A stretch of DNA of 64,000 bases from Micropruina glycogenica (GCF_039524395.1 NZ_BAAAGO010000041.1); one strand, 5' to 3'; positions 35,580-43,976 are shown, counted from the stretch's first letter. Notes: generated by a model not told the origin, from the sequence alone. Translations and numbers: made by a program.

Positions 35580-36508
35580 CCAGCGGTGCGCCGTCAGCCG
35601 GGCTGCGGGTGGTGTCCTACGGGGGAGGGGTGCAGTCGACCGCGCTGTTGGTGTTGGCGGCACAAGGCCGGGTCGACTTTCGGGTGTTCCTGATGGCGAA
35701 CACCGGTGATGACAGCGAGCATCCGGCCACCTTGCGGTACGTGCGGGAGGTGGCGGTCCCGTTCGCGGCACAGCACGATCTCGAGTTGCACCTGTTGGAC
35801 CGCACCCGCCGCGATGGTTCGGTGGAGACGTTGTGGGGACGGTTGACGAAACCGGGGTCGCGGTCGGTGCCGATCCCGGTGCGGATGTCCAACGGCGCTC
35901 CAGGGACGCGCAGCTGTACCGCGGATTTCAAGATCAAGGTGACGGGCCGGTGGCTGCGTCAGCACGGCGCCCACGCCGGCCGCGCCTGTTCGAACTACAC
36001 TCGGTTCGGGCCATGCCCGCAGCACCAGCTGTCGACGTCGGTGCGGGGGTGCCGCCGGCACCCGGTGGAGGGCTGTGATGGGTGCGTACCGGCGTCCAGG
36101 GCGACGGTGGCGATCGGGATCAGCGTCGACGAGATTCACCGGGCGAACAATCGCCGCGTCGAGGACCACGAGGACGTCGTCTACCCGCTGCTGGATCTGC
36201 GGCTGCGCCGCGATGACTGCATGCGGATCATCCGCGCCGCTGGCCTGCCGGTGCCGCCCAAGAGCGCGTGCTTCTTCTGCCCGTTCCGCAGCCCCGCCGC
36301 CTGGCTCGACCAGGCGACCGACGAGCCTGATCTGTTCGCCCGCTCCTGCGAACTCGAGGATCTGCTGAATCGTCGAAGGGCTGCGCTGGGTCGTGACCCG
36401 GTGTACCTGACCCGGTTCGGGGCGCCCCTGGCGCAGGTGATCGGCACCGCTCAGGAACGGCTGTTCGACCACGACCCCGGCTGCGACTCGGGCTGGTGCA
36501 TGACATGA
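35576..36508 (+). CDS. PAPS-reductase-like PP-loop protein
   Basis: About 310 residues. The ATP-pyrophosphatase loop S-Y-G-G-G-V-Q-S-T-A-L lies near 14-24, followed by M-A-N-T-G-D-D-S-E-H-P and R-M-S-N-G-A-P-G-T-R-S-C-T-A-D-F-K-I. Near the end comes L-P-V-P-P-K-S-A-C-F-F-C-P-F-R with further Cys residues. Relatives are common in actinophages and mobile elements, annotated as phosphoadenosine phosphosulfate reductase. The real substrate is unknown and may be nucleic acid rather than sulfate. GTG 35576 overlaps the preceding stop; GTG 35573 is adjacent. Confidence 0.8.
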   Translation: MTSGAPSAGLRVVSYGGGVQSTALLVLAAQGRVDFRVFLMANTGDDSEHPATLRYVREVAVPFAAQHDLELHLLDRTRRDGSVETLWGRLTKPGSRSVPIPVRMSNGAPGTRSCTADFKIKVTGRWLRQHGAHAGRACSNYTRFGPCPQHQLSTSVRGCRRHPVEGCDGCVPASRATVAIGISVDEIHRANNRRVEDHEDVVYPLLDLRLRRDDCMRIIRAAGLPVPPKSACFFCPFRSPAAWLDQATDEPDLFARSCELEDLLNRRRAALGRDPVYLTRFGAPLAQVIGTAQERLFDHDPGCDSGWCMT

Positions 36509-36560
36509 CGCAAACGGTGGCCGATGGGGCGAACCCCAACAACCGGAATCTGAAGGAGGC

Positions 36561-37394
36561 ATGACCATGGCGGACAACGGGGCTCGGCAGACCCGCATGA
36601 TCGTTCCAGGGGATGCGGAGTGGCCATCAGGGTTGGAGGTGATGGGCGCCGACCAGCCGGACCGGCTGTTCATTCGGGGTGATGCGTCGTTGGCGGAGCT
36701 GACCGAACACTCGGTGGCTGTGGTGGGGTCTCGCGCCTCAACCGCCTACGGCGAGACGGTGGCTATCGATTTGAGTGTCGACCTGGTCCGCGTGGGGTAC
36801 GGGGTGGCGTCGGTGGGCGGTTTCGGGATCGCGGCCGCCGCCCACAGGGCCGCGGTGGCACAAGGCGCCCCAACGGTGGCTGTCGTGGTGGCCGGCTTGG
36901 ACCGCTTGCATCCGCGAGCGAACCGGCCCCTGTACGACAGCATCGTGCGCGAGGGGCTGCTGGTGTCTCTCTCTGCCGACGGTGTGTTGGGGAGCAGGCG
37001 GGACCTGCTGGCCAGTCAGGGGCTGCTCGCAGCCCTGACGCAGGCGACCGTGGTGGTGGAGGCCGCTGCACGATCCGGCGCCTTGCATGTTGCCGATCAG
37101 GCGCGGTCGTTCGGCAGGCCTGTCATGGCGATTCCCGGCCCCGTCACCTCGGCGGCCTCCAGCGGCACCAACCGGTTGATCGCGTCGGGGCAGGCGGATC
37201 TCGTCACCAGCGCTGAAGAGGTCCGTGCCCGTCTCACCGTAGGCGAGGTGCCAGGTGTGGAGACTGTGGTGTTGCGGCCCGGGGCCGGGCCCGCTGTCGG
37301 TGCGTGGGAGCGTGTGGTGGCCCCCTCCCGACCCGGTTCGGTGGAGCCGGACCCGCACACTCGGCAGGTTCGCCACGACATCCCACTGTTCTAG
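36561..37394 (+). CDS. DprA/Smf-like Rossmann protein
   Basis: A 277-residue protein with the DprA nucleotide-fold pattern: S-V-A-V-V-G-S-R-A-S-T-A-Y-G-E (about 51-65), V-A-S-V-G-G-F-G-I-A-A-A-A-H-R-A-A (about 81-97), V-V-V-A-G-L-D and, near 195, I-P-G-P-V-T-S-A-A-S-S-G-T-N-R-L-I. DprA loads RecA on incoming single-stranded DNA in transformation. Plasmid-borne copies may protect or process transferred strands, which is inferred. A strong GAAGGAGG precedes the ATG. Confidence 0.88.
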   Translation: MTMADNGARQTRMIVPGDAEWPSGLEVMGADQPDRLFIRGDASLAELTEHSVAVVGSRASTAYGETVAIDLSVDLVRVGYGVASVGGFGIAAAAHRAAVAQGAPTVAVVVAGLDRLHPRANRPLYDSIVREGLLVSLSADGVLGSRRDLLASQGLLAALTQATVVVEAAARSGALHVADQARSFGRPVMAIPGPVTSAASSGTNRLIASGQADLVTSAEEVRARLTVGEVPGVETVVLRPGAGPAVGAWERVVAPSRPGSVEPDPHTRQVRHDIPLF

Positions 37395-37415
37395 CTGGCG
37401 GGGGTGTGAAGAACC

Positions 37416-38360
37416 ATGACGATGCACGACTCACCTGGCACTGATCGGGTTAGGACACCCTCGGAGGGGGTGTTCTTCGCCGACGGTTTGGTCACCTTGT
37501 ACTGCGGCAGCGCCGACCAGGTTCTGGCCGGCATGCCGGCCGGCTCGGTGGATTGCATCGTCACCAGCCCGCCCTACTACGGTCTGCGCGACTACCAGAT
37601 CGAGGGCCAGACCGGCATCGAACCCACTCCCGCCGGCTACATCGAGGCGCTGGCGGTGGTGTTCGCGCAGGCCCGCAGAGTGCTGGCCGATCACGGCACC
37701 CTATGGCTGGTGCTGGGCGACAGCTACAGCACCAAGAAGCGCGGATCGGACAATGGATGGGAGTCGTCGCGGCTGAGTAATCCGGCCCGGGTCCAGAAGA
37801 TGCAGAGCGCAGCGATGCGGCAGGGCCGGGTCGTTTGCTTCGACCGGAAAGCGAAAAACCTGTTGGGGATGCCGTGGCGGGTGGCGTTCGCGTTGCAGGA
37901 CCAAGGGTGGATCCTGCGCAACGAGATCGTGTGGGCGAAGTCGAACCCGATGCCCGAATCGGTGACGGACCGGCTCAGCTGCAGCCACGAGAAGGTCTTC
38001 TTGTTCTCGAAGGCGAACCGGTACCACTTCAACAAGAGTGCGGTGGGACGCAATCCGGGTGATGTGTGGGTGATCCCGACAGTGCCGTTCGCCGGTGCTC
38101 ATTTCGCGGTGTTCCCGCCGGAACTCCCGCGGCGGGCGATCGCCGCCGGCTGTCGGCCGGGTGGGGTGGTGTTGGACATGTTCTCTGGCTCCGGCACGAC
38201 CGGACTGGCGGCCGCCGAGCTGGGGCACCGCTACGTCGGCGTTGATCTGAATCCGGCCTATCTCGAGCTGAGCCTGCGGACCCGGCTGGAGCAGCCCAGC
38301 CTGACCGCGCAGGCCAACGCGGCCATCGTCAACGAGTACGACAACAAGAAGGGTGCGTGA
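37416..38360 (+). CDS. Site-specific DNA methyltransferase (N4-cytosine/N6-adenine type)
   Basis: A 314-residue amino-methyltransferase with the catalytic motif S-P-P-Y at 51-54 (in T-S-P-P-Y-Y-G-L-R-D-Y) and the AdoMet-binding motif D-M-F-S-G-S-G-T-T-G-L-A near 247. Motif IV before motif I indicates the beta class. S-P-P-Y favours N4-cytosine. No matching endonuclease is next to it, so it is probably an orphan enzyme that masks the element from host restriction. Start at ATG 37416 (or 37422). Confidence 0.9.
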   Translation: MTMHDSPGTDRVRTPSEGVFFADGLVTLYCGSADQVLAGMPAGSVDCIVTSPPYYGLRDYQIEGQTGIEPTPAGYIEALAVVFAQARRVLADHGTLWLVLGDSYSTKKRGSDNGWESSRLSNPARVQKMQSAAMRQGRVVCFDRKAKNLLGMPWRVAFALQDQGWILRNEIVWAKSNPMPESVTDRLSCSHEKVFLFSKANRYHFNKSAVGRNPGDVWVIPTVPFAGAHFAVFPPELPRRAIAAGCRPGGVVLDMFSGSGTTGLAAAELGHRYVGVDLNPAYLELSLRTRLEQPSLTAQANAAIVNEYDNKKGA

Positions 38361-38362
38361 CC

Positions 38363-38518
38363 ATGATGCAGCAAGGGGTACCGGTGAGAGTGCCGGATCG
38401 GGTGCTGGTGTTGCAGGAGCTGCTGGAGCAGATCGACCAGGTGTCACAGGCCGGAGATCCCGACGGGGAACTGGCCTCGTTGCAGGCCGAGTACCGGCTG
38501 CTGCGGGGTGAGCTGTGA
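38363..38518 (+). CDS. Small 51-residue protein before the ArdC gene
   Basis: A short gene that starts two bases after the methyltransferase stop and whose own stop overlaps the next ATG (TGATG). It encodes 51 residues, largely helical: R-V-L-V-L-Q-E-L-L-E-Q-I-D-Q-V, then E-L-A-S-L-Q-A-E-Y-R-L-L. It looks like a short coiled coil and has no known motif. The tight packing supports translation. Confidence 0.7.
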   Translation: MMQQGVPVRVPDRVLVLQELLEQIDQVSQAGDPDGELASLQAEYRLLRGEL

Positions 38519-39621
38519 TGGCCACATCGCGTCGCAGCTACAGCGAAGCGGAGAAGGAGCAGTTCGCGCAGCAGCGCAAGGAGAAGGTCGACGAGCTGCA
38601 CAAGCAGTTGGCCGACAACGTCACCCGGCTCAACGAGGGGGAGGCGTGGCAGAAGTGGTTGTCGATGGCCGCCAAGTTCCACCGCTACAGCTTCAACAAC
38701 GTGCTGCTGATCGCCGTGCAGAGGCCGGACGCCACGCTGGTCGCCGGCTACCGGGCCTGGCAGTCGATGGGCCATCAGGTGCGCAAAGGAGAAACGTCGA
38801 TCAAGGTGTTAGGGCCGGTGACCAGGCGGATGCCGGTGCTGGACTCTTCGACGGGGCAGCCGGTTCGGGATTCCTCCGGTGAGGTTCTGTATCGGCGGCA
38901 GATGATCGGCGTCAAACCGGTGGCGGTGTTCGACGCGTCCCAGGTCGACCCGCCGGTGCCGACGCCGCCGCAGCCGCAACTATTGACCGGGCAGGCACCG
39001 GAAGGGTTGTGGGACGCCCTGGCCGGCATCGTGGTCGCGGAGGGCTACCGGGTGACGCGGGGCGACTGCCATGGCGCGAACGGGTTCACTGATTACGCCG
39101 GCCTCGAGGTGCGGGTCCGTGACGATGTGGACGACGCACAAGCGGTGAAAACGCTCGCCCACGAGGTGGGTCACGTGCTGCTACCGCCTTCCCCGGGGGA
39201 GTCGATGCTGTCCGGAACGTGCCGCGGGTTGGCCGAAGTGGAGGCCGAGTCGGTGGCCTACATGGTCACGCAGGCGCACGGTTTGGATTCGGCGCAGTAC
39301 ACGTTCAGTTATGTGGCCGGCTGGGCGCAGCAGGCGAGCACGGCGGAGATCTCCGTCGCCGACGTGGTCGCGCAGACGGGGGCGAGGGTGATCGGGGCGG
39401 TCGACACGATCCTGAGCCGGACCCTGAGCCAGTCCGACGCCGAAGTTGTCTTGGTCGACGAGCTGGCCGCCACGATCGGAGTGGGCTCGGCGGAACTCGA
39501 CACTGCGACGGTACCGGCAACGGTGTGGGAGGTGGTCACATCGGATCAACGCCTGGGTGCCACGGCGGACCGTCACCAGCCCGCCGGCCCGCCGGCGGCC
39601 CGAACCGCGCCCAGCCTCTGA
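38518..39621 (+). CDS. ArdC-type antirestriction protein with metallopeptidase motif
   Basis: About 367 residues. The N-terminal domain (about 5-120) matches the ArdC single-strand-DNA-binding region (W-Q-K-W-L-S-M-A-A-K-F-H-R-Y-S-F-N-N, A-G-Y-R-A-W-Q-S-M-G-H-Q-V-R-K-G-E). The central part has the zinc site H-E-V-G-H at 215-219. ArdC proteins shield incoming conjugative DNA from host restriction. Here the gene sits between methyltransferase genes, which fits that role. ATG 38518 overlaps the preceding stop. Confidence 0.88.
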   Translation: MATSRRSYSEAEKEQFAQQRKEKVDELHKQLADNVTRLNEGEAWQKWLSMAAKFHRYSFNNVLLIAVQRPDATLVAGYRAWQSMGHQVRKGETSIKVLGPVTRRMPVLDSSTGQPVRDSSGEVLYRRQMIGVKPVAVFDASQVDPPVPTPPQPQLLTGQAPEGLWDALAGIVVAEGYRVTRGDCHGANGFTDYAGLEVRVRDDVDDAQAVKTLAHEVGHVLLPPSPGESMLSGTCRGLAEVEAESVAYMVTQAHGLDSAQYTFSYVAGWAQQASTAEISVADVVAQTGARVIGAVDTILSRTLSQSDAEVVLVDELAATIGVGSAELDTATVPATVWEVVTSDQRLGATADRHQPAGPPAARTAPSL

Positions 39622-39637
39622 CGTTGCGAGGTGAGTC

Positions 39638-40075
39638 ATGGTGGCGCGGGTGAGGCGGGTGGCGCCGGCTGCTCAGCCGCCACTGCCGTTCGCCAGGGTG
39701 GGTGACCTGCCCCGGTTCTGGGACGGGCGGGCGGTGCTGTGGAAGGGGTGGCGCGACGACTGGGACCAACGCTTCGCGCCCCGGCCGGCGATGGAATGTG
39801 CAGCGTGCGGCTCGACCACTAAGCCGGCCACTACTCTGGATAGGGTGGCGGAGTCGCCGCTGTACAGCCACGCCATGATGGAGGCCGACGACGCGGCCGC
39901 GGCGCGGCTGCCGCCGATCGCTCGGGACAGGTTCAAGCCGCGCGGCCGCAGTTTCTACCGGCTGATGGTGTTCCGCTGCCGCGACTGCGGCTACGACATG
40001 GTGCTGGACGACACCGGCTCAGAATGGGAGCTGGACGACGACGACTACGGACCTGACGGGTCGTGGCCACGGTGA
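39638..40075 (+). CDS. Zinc-ribbon protein of unknown function
   Basis: A 145-residue soluble protein with two CxxC pairs (C-A-A-C near 53 and C-R-D-C near 119) that can form a zinc ribbon, and a very acidic C-terminus (D-D-D-D-Y-G-P-D). Family not recognised. It is coupled to the next gene by a GTGA overlap at its stop. Confidence 0.7.
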   Translation: MVARVRRVAPAAQPPLPFARVGDLPRFWDGRAVLWKGWRDDWDQRFAPRPAMECAACGSTTKPATTLDRVAESPLYSHAMMEADDAAAARLPPIARDRFKPRGRSFYRLMVFRCRDCGYDMVLDDTGSEWELDDDDYGPDGSWPR

Positions 40076-40593
40076 GAGCGGCCATTGCTGCTCTGGCCGG
40101 ATGCCTGTTGGTGACCGGCTGCCAGCTGACCTCGGGCCACCCCACCACCACCGCGGCGGCCGCGGTCGAGTTGCGTCGGCCGCGGGTGGTGGACGGCGAC
40201 ACCTTCGACGCGACCGATGCTGACGGGCGGCGGGTTCGGGTGCGGCTGATCGGGGTTGATGCGCCGGAGATCCGGCACGGGGCGACACCAGCGCAGTGCG
40301 GCGCTGTCCAGGCCCAGCAGGAGTTGCGCCGGCTGCTGGCCACGGTGGCGTCGCTCCAGATGGTGCCGGATCCGAACTCGGTGGCGGTGGACCGCTACGG
40401 CCGGCGGCTCGGCTACGTCCAGATCGAGGCCGGTGATGTGGCGCTGCTGCTGCTCAGGGCCGGTGTGGTGGAGGCGTGGGGGCCGCGGGGGGCTGCGGCG
40501 CCGACCCGCCTGTCTGACTATCGGGCGGCACAACAGGTCGCGCAGGACGCGGGTGCCGGATCGTGGCGCACCTGCGGCACCCTGGGCCGCTGA
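40072..40593 (+). CDS. Secreted nuclease-like (SNase fold) lipoprotein
   Basis: About 173 residues with a signal peptide and lipobox L-V-T-G-C (Cys near 17). It then has the staphylococcal-nuclease pattern R-V-V-D-G-D-T-F-D-A and V-R-L-I-G-V-D-A-P-E-I, followed by D-R-Y-G-R-R-L-G-Y-V. The calcium-binding and catalytic Asp/Arg/Glu positions appear present. It would be a surface nuclease attached to the membrane. GTG 40072 is preferred because of the GTGA overlap; GTG 40063 is an in-frame alternative. Confidence 0.85.
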   Translation: MRAAIAALAGCLLVTGCQLTSGHPTTTAAAAVELRRPRVVDGDTFDATDADGRRVRVRLIGVDAPEIRHGATPAQCGAVQAQQELRRLLATVASLQMVPDPNSVAVDRYGRRLGYVQIEAGDVALLLLRAGVVEAWGPRGAAAPTRLSDYRAAQQVAQDAGAGSWRTCGTLGR

Positions 40594-40658
40594 ACGAATC
40601 CCGTTTTCGGCTACCCCGCGAAGGTGGTCGTGACGTCCGCGGTGCTTGGGTCGTGCTT

Positions 40659-40790
40659 TCAGTCCAGGCCGTCGTGCTTGCGCAGGGAGGCGATGATTTG
40701 TTCGCCGTGGCGATGCCGGGCAGGTCCGTATTCGTTGCGGGTCAGGGTGGCCCTGTACCGGATTTCCCGGCCCCCGATTGGCTTGCACCA
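40659..40790 (-). pseudogene. In-frame continuation of the next gene beyond a TGA codon
   Basis: Directly after the stop of the gene at 40791-41465, the same frame runs on for 43 codons with natural-looking sequence (W-C-K-P-I-G-G-R-E-I-R-Y-R-A-T-L, H-G-E-Q-I-I-A-S-L-R-K-H-D) to a stop at 40659. There is no start codon of its own. It is therefore most likely the real C-terminus of that protein, cut off by a nonsense mutation or a base-call error (TGA for TGG). Confidence 0.65.
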
Positions 40791-41465
40791 TCATGTGGCC
40801 TTGGCTGCTGGGGCGGTGATGTCGTAGCCGCCTAGCGGGGAGTAGCCGGGGACGGCGCGGGTGCCTTTTGGGTTGCGTTCGGTGAGGATGGGTGCGCCGT
40901 CGATGAGCCAGTGCGGCGGGTAGTGTGCCTGGACCCATTCGGCGATCTTCTTGGTGCCGTGGGGTCCGTGCCGGGTGACGCGGATCTTGTTGGGCATGAC
41001 GGGCAGGCTGCGCCAGCCGGGCATGGCGTGGTCGTGCCAGGCTTCGACGGCGGCGCTTTCGTCGGGGTCGATGTGGTGCCAGCGGCAGCTGGTGCAGATG
41101 GCTTGGCTCATCGTGGAGCCGGGCAGCGGTTGCTGGGTGTGGTCGTGGTTGGCCTGGTCCCGGCCGGGTGAGGCGGTGCCGTACAGGTGGAGGTCGCAGC
41201 GGCCGTCGGCGTGGTAAAGGTGCAGTTGGTGGTGTTCCAACAGCAGCGGTTTGCTGGCGATCGCGGGGTGCCACATGTGGCTGAACGGGTAGCTGCCGAA
41301 GTTGCCGTATTGGGCGTTCCAGCGGGCCAGGGCGGCGTCGAGTTCGGCCGGGGTGTAGAAGTCGGTGGTGTAGCGAAGCGGGCAGCGGCCTTCCCAGGGG
41401 GTGGCGGCGACGGCTTCGCGGGCGAGCTGCTCGGTGTCGAACAGCATGTCCTGGCTGGCGGTCAT
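40791..41465 (-). CDS. Unknown soluble protein, probably prematurely terminated
   Basis: 224 residues up to the TGA at 40791-40793. It is rich in Trp/His (F-G-S-Y-P-F-S-H-M-W-H-P, C-T-S-C-R-W-H-H-I-D-P, V-E-A-W-H-D-H-A-M-P-G-W). Such proteins occur in actinobacterial plasmids, and I do not know their function. The same frame continues for 43 sensible residues after the TGA, so the native product is probably about 268 residues. Its ATG overlaps the stop of the next gene upstream (TGATG). Confidence 0.7.
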   Translation of the reverse strand: MTASQDMLFDTEQLAREAVAATPWEGRCPLRYTTDFYTPAELDAALARWNAQYGNFGSYPFSHMWHPAIASKPLLLEHHQLHLYHADGRCDLHLYGTASPGRDQANHDHTQQPLPGSTMSQAICTSCRWHHIDPDESAAVEAWHDHAMPGWRSLPVMPNKIRVTRHGPHGTKKIAEWVQAHYPPHWLIDGAPILTERNPKGTRAVPGYSPLGGYDITAPAAKAT

Positions 41466-42118
41466 CAGACGGCCTTGGGTAGCGGCTGTTGGCGGCAGGT
41501 GAAGATCGCGACACAGCTGTAGCGGTGCGGGCTGGTGAGGCTGTTGGGATCGGGCAGGAACTGGGCCAGCACGTCATCAACGCTGCTCTTGGCGGGTCCG
41601 CCGACCCAGGACAGCACCAGGTGGCTGCGGGCGGCGCCGTGCCCGCGGGTCAAGCGGAACCGGGTGTGCGGGAAGGCGTGGTGCAGGGTGGCGAGGATGG
41701 TTTCGCTGGTGCGTTCCACGCTGAGTGGGTGCGCGGCGGGTGGGCGTTCGACCCAGCCGGGGATCTCGAAGCCGAGCAGTTCGCACAGGGTGCGGGTCTG
41801 GTCGGGGTGGTGGATCAGGTCGGTGAGGATGGCGTAGGTCTCCACGGCGAAGTCCTCGCGGCTGAGGTGGTCCAGGCCGGTGCGGTTGGTGCGCAGACAG
41901 TCCTCGACCAGGCAGATGGTGGCGGTGTCGAGATGGTCGGGGTAGCCGGCGTCGGTGATCGCTGTGGCGATGACGTCACGGTAGGCGCTCAGCGGGGTGG
42001 ATCTGGGGGCTGGGCCTCCGGACGGGGTGGGAACGTGGCGGTCGCACTGGTAAACGTCGCCCACCACGGTGAGTGGGCGGTCCTCGCGGCCACAGGTGTC
42101 GCAGTACTGCTCAGACAT
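41465..42118 (-). CDS. LPD29-like plasmid protein with an N-terminal zinc ribbon
   Basis: A 217-residue protein. The N-terminus has C-D-T-C-G-R-E-D-R-P and C-D-R-H, a likely zinc site. The last third (about 135-200) resembles the LPD29 domain found in polyvalent and plasmid proteins: T-S-E-T-I-L-A-T-L-H-H-A-F-P-H-T-R-F-R-L-T-R and W-V-G-G-P-A-K-S-S-V-D-D-V-L-A-Q-F. Function unknown; LPD domains are linked to elements that deliver proteins with their DNA. Confidence 0.7.
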   Translation of the reverse strand: MSEQYCDTCGREDRPLTVVGDVYQCDRHVPTPSGGPAPRSTPLSAYRDVIATAITDAGYPDHLDTATICLVEDCLRTNRTGLDHLSREDFAVETYAILTDLIHHPDQTRTLCELLGFEIPGWVERPPAAHPLSVERTSETILATLHHAFPHTRFRLTRGHGAARSHLVLSWVGGPAKSSVDDVLAQFLPDPNSLTSPHRYSCVAIFTCRQQPLPKAV

Positions 42119-42164
42119 GGTTAGTCACCTTTCACGGGGGTTTGGTCGCCGTCAGCGAAGGGGC

Positions 42165-42299
42165 TCAGGCGGGGTAGGTGTTGTAGGGGTCGAAGTAGTG
42201 CTCGAACAGTCCGCATGGTCCGCGCAGCACCAGGTGCTCCTCGGTGCGGCCCTGGTGGGCGGTGACTGTGAACGGTTCGCTCAGTTCGCCTTCGAACAT
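42165..42299 (-). CDS. Possible small protein, 44 residues or longer
   Basis: From ATG 42299 the frame encodes F-E-G-E-L-S-E-P-F-T-V-T-A-H-Q-G and ends L-F-E-H-Y-F-D-P-Y-N-T-Y-P. It reads like real protein but overlaps the end of the next gene upstream and lacks a clear ribosome site. The sensible-looking sequence may extend 10-15 residues further upstream without a normal start codon. Low confidence. Confidence 0.4.
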   Translation of the reverse strand: MFEGELSEPFTVTAHQGRTEEHLVLRGPCGLFEHYFDPYNTYPA

Positions 42300-42634
42300 G
42301 AGCCGGATCTGTTGACCGGGTAGGGGCGGGACGGCAGCGGCGCGGGCCAGGTCTCCTGCGCCGCCTGGTGGGCGCGGTGGTGAGCGAGAGTGGCGAGGAT
42401 CCGGTCGCGTTCGTCGCGGTTTTGCAGTCGGCGGCGTTCGGTGAGACCGACCACCCAGTCGGGGTTGATCGCGGACACGATCGCGGCCCAGGCATGTTCC
42501 CGGTCCCAGGTGTCCATCGCGGCACCGTGGGCGTTGATCCAGGCGTCGGCGAAGTCCCACAGATCGTCACGCTCAGTTGGCAGATCGGCCAGGTGTACGC
42601 CGGCGACCACGACGGGGTTCGCCTCGCCGGTCAT
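42281..42634 (-). CDS. Unknown small protein
   Basis: A 117-residue soluble protein starting at ATG 42634, which overlaps the preceding stop (ATGA). It contains D-D-L-W-D-F-A-D-A-W-I-N-A-H-G and W-D-R-E-H-A-W-A-A-I-V-S, with a basic middle (R-R-R-L-Q-N-R-D-E-R-D-R). No family recognised. It belongs to the leftward set 40.8-42.9 kb. Confidence 0.6.
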   Translation of the reverse strand: MTGEANPVVVAGVHLADLPTERDDLWDFADAWINAHGAAMDTWDREHAWAAIVSAINPDWVVGLTERRRLQNRDERDRILATLAHHRAHQAAQETWPAPLPSRPYPVNRSGSCSKAN

Positions 42635-42933
42635 GATGCCCGCACCTCGGGCTCGCCGTAGCTGGCGGGGGTGATGGCGAACACCCACACGCTGATGCGT
42701 GCGCCGGCGTCGCGGAAGCCGCGCATCTTGGGGCAGCCGACCTGAACGATCCGGGACCTGCGCCTCATCTCGGTCTCGGCGAAGGTGCCCTCCAGTGCGG
42801 CTGCGTAGGGGTCGAAGCGACGGCGGTCGCGCACGTCCATGCCGTAGCTGAACGTCGGGCCCTGCACGGTGCAGGTGCCGATGGGGTCGTCGGGTTCCTC
42901 GAGTAGGTGGACGGTGACGGTGATGGTGCTCAT
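42631..42933 (-). CDS. Unknown small protein, first gene of a leftward operon
   Basis: A 100-residue beta-rich soluble protein (T-I-T-V-T-V-H-L-L-E at the start, R-I-S-V-W-V-F-A-I near the end). The ATG follows GGAAGGAG. It is the promoter-proximal gene of the leftward set, facing an inverted repeat in the divergent region at 42966-42993. Function unknown. Confidence 0.65.
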   Translation of the reverse strand: MSTITVTVHLLEEPDDPIGTCTVQGPTFSYGMDVRDRRRFDPYAAALEGTFAETEMRRRSRIVQVGCPKMRGFRDAGARISVWVFAITPASYGEPEVRAS

Positions 42934-42965
42934 TTGGGGTGCTCCTTCCTTGCAACCTCTCCCTT

Positions 42966-42993
42966 GATCGTACTACGCAGACGTAGTAGGATC
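42966..42993. promoter_or_regulatory. Inverted repeat in the divergent promoter region
   Basis: Outer arms GATC/GATC and inner arms TACTACG/CGTAGTA around a CAGA centre, between the leftward gene at 42933 and the rightward gene at 43053. The CTACG/CGTAG half-sites recall the palindrome at 1339-1354. Likely an operator controlling both directions. Confidence 0.6.
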
Positions 42994-43052
42994 AACAGTG
43001 TTGGGAGGTTGAGAACGGCTCGATCTCCGTTGAGCGGGAGAGGGACTGGGCG

Positions 43053-43373
43053 ATGAGGATCACGATGGGGGCCGATCGGGGCACGGTGACGAGCATTGAG
43101 CTGGGGCCGGCTGCGGAGCCGACCAACCCTGCTGTCGGTGTGGGCTACTTCGATGCAGGGGAGCTGGCCGGGTACGGCGGCAACCTGTACCTGTTCGCCG
43201 ACGGGGTGGAGATCGGCTCGCTGTTCTTCCATACCGTGGATGGCCGACTGCGGGTGGCGTTGGGCCAGTTCGACCCGCAAGGGGGGTGGGTGGAGCGAAA
43301 CCCGGTGGGTGTGGTGACCGATCTGCCCGGTGGCGCTGAGATGCTGGCCGGCCTGGCGCCGGTGGGGGACTGA
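43053..43373 (+). CDS. Unknown small protein
   Basis: A 106-residue soluble protein, mostly predicted strands (S-I-E-L-G-P, V-G-Y-F-D-A-G-E-L, L-Y-L-F-A-D-G-V-E-I-G-S-L-F-F-H). The ATG follows GGGAGAGG. It opens a rightward unit with the Rossmann-like and cytosine methyltransferase genes. No family recognised. Confidence 0.6.
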   Translation: MRITMGADRGTVTSIELGPAAEPTNPAVGVGYFDAGELAGYGGNLYLFADGVEIGSLFFHTVDGRLRVALGQFDPQGGWVERNPVGVVTDLPGGAEMLAGLAPVGD

Positions 43374-43376
43374 GCG

Positions 43377-43976
43377 ATGGGTGCGGCGTTGCGGGTGGCG
43401 GTGGTGGGTCGACGGTCGGCCGACACCGGAGCTGCCGTCGCCTTGGCCGAGCTGGTGGGTGCCGAGTTGTGCCGGGCCGGCCACACCGTGCTGGTGTCGT
43501 TCGGGTACGGGGTCGCGGCCGCGGCGCTGCGGGCAGCGGCCGATCAGTCGGCGTGCGGGTACGGCCCGCCACCGGCGGCGTTCGCCGCCCACCACAACGG
43601 CCGCGTCCTGGTCGGCGGGCTGCTGCGGGAGATGGATGAGCACTTGGCCCGTTGGCACGGCGCCGGGCAGATCCGCTGGCACTACACCGAGCCCGGCTAC
43701 CGCCCGCCCGAGTTCCGGTCCGTGCTGGCTGCTCACTGCGACGCGATGGTGATCATCGACGGCCTGGTGCGGGGCGGGGCGGCGATCGAGGCGGCGCATG
43801 CGGCCGCTTTGGGGCGTCTCGTGTTCGTGCCGGCCGGCGTGCCCGGTGACGACGTCGCCGGCCACACACTGCCAGCGCGGCTGCTCGCCGACGCAGCGGC
43901 CCGCCCGTTCCTGAACCCGGCAGGGCTGTGTGCCGAGCTGGCTGCACTGCCCACAGTGGTGGGGGAGGGGGCGTGA
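43377..43976 (+). CDS. Rossmann-fold protein of SLOG/DprA-like type
   Basis: A 199-residue protein with R-V-A-V-V-G-R-R-S-A-D-T-G (about 6-18) and, near 121-150, D-A-M-V-I-I-D-G-L-V-R-G-G-A-A-I-E-A-A-H-A-A-A-L-G-R-L-V-F-V. This is the layout of SLOG/LOG-like nucleotide-sensing folds, in which a Gly-rich turn precedes a helix. It might bind a nucleotide or modified sugar. It is coupled by TGATG to the cytosine methyltransferase gene. The assignment is tentative. Confidence 0.5.
   Translation: MGAALRVAVVGRRSADTGAAVALAELVGAELCRAGHTVLVSFGYGVAAAALRAAADQSACGYGPPPAAFAAHHNGRVLVGGLLREMDEHLARWHGAGQIRWHYTEPGYRPPEFRSVLAAHCDAMVIIDGLVRGGAAIEAAHAAALGRLVFVPAGVPGDDVAGHTLPARLLADAAARPFLNPAGLCAELAALPTVVGEGA

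Noticed and set aside
36525..36538. TGGGG-CGAA-CCCCA hairpin as a terminator
   Set aside because: The stem is only five base pairs and genes continue in the same direction on both sides. Too weak to call.
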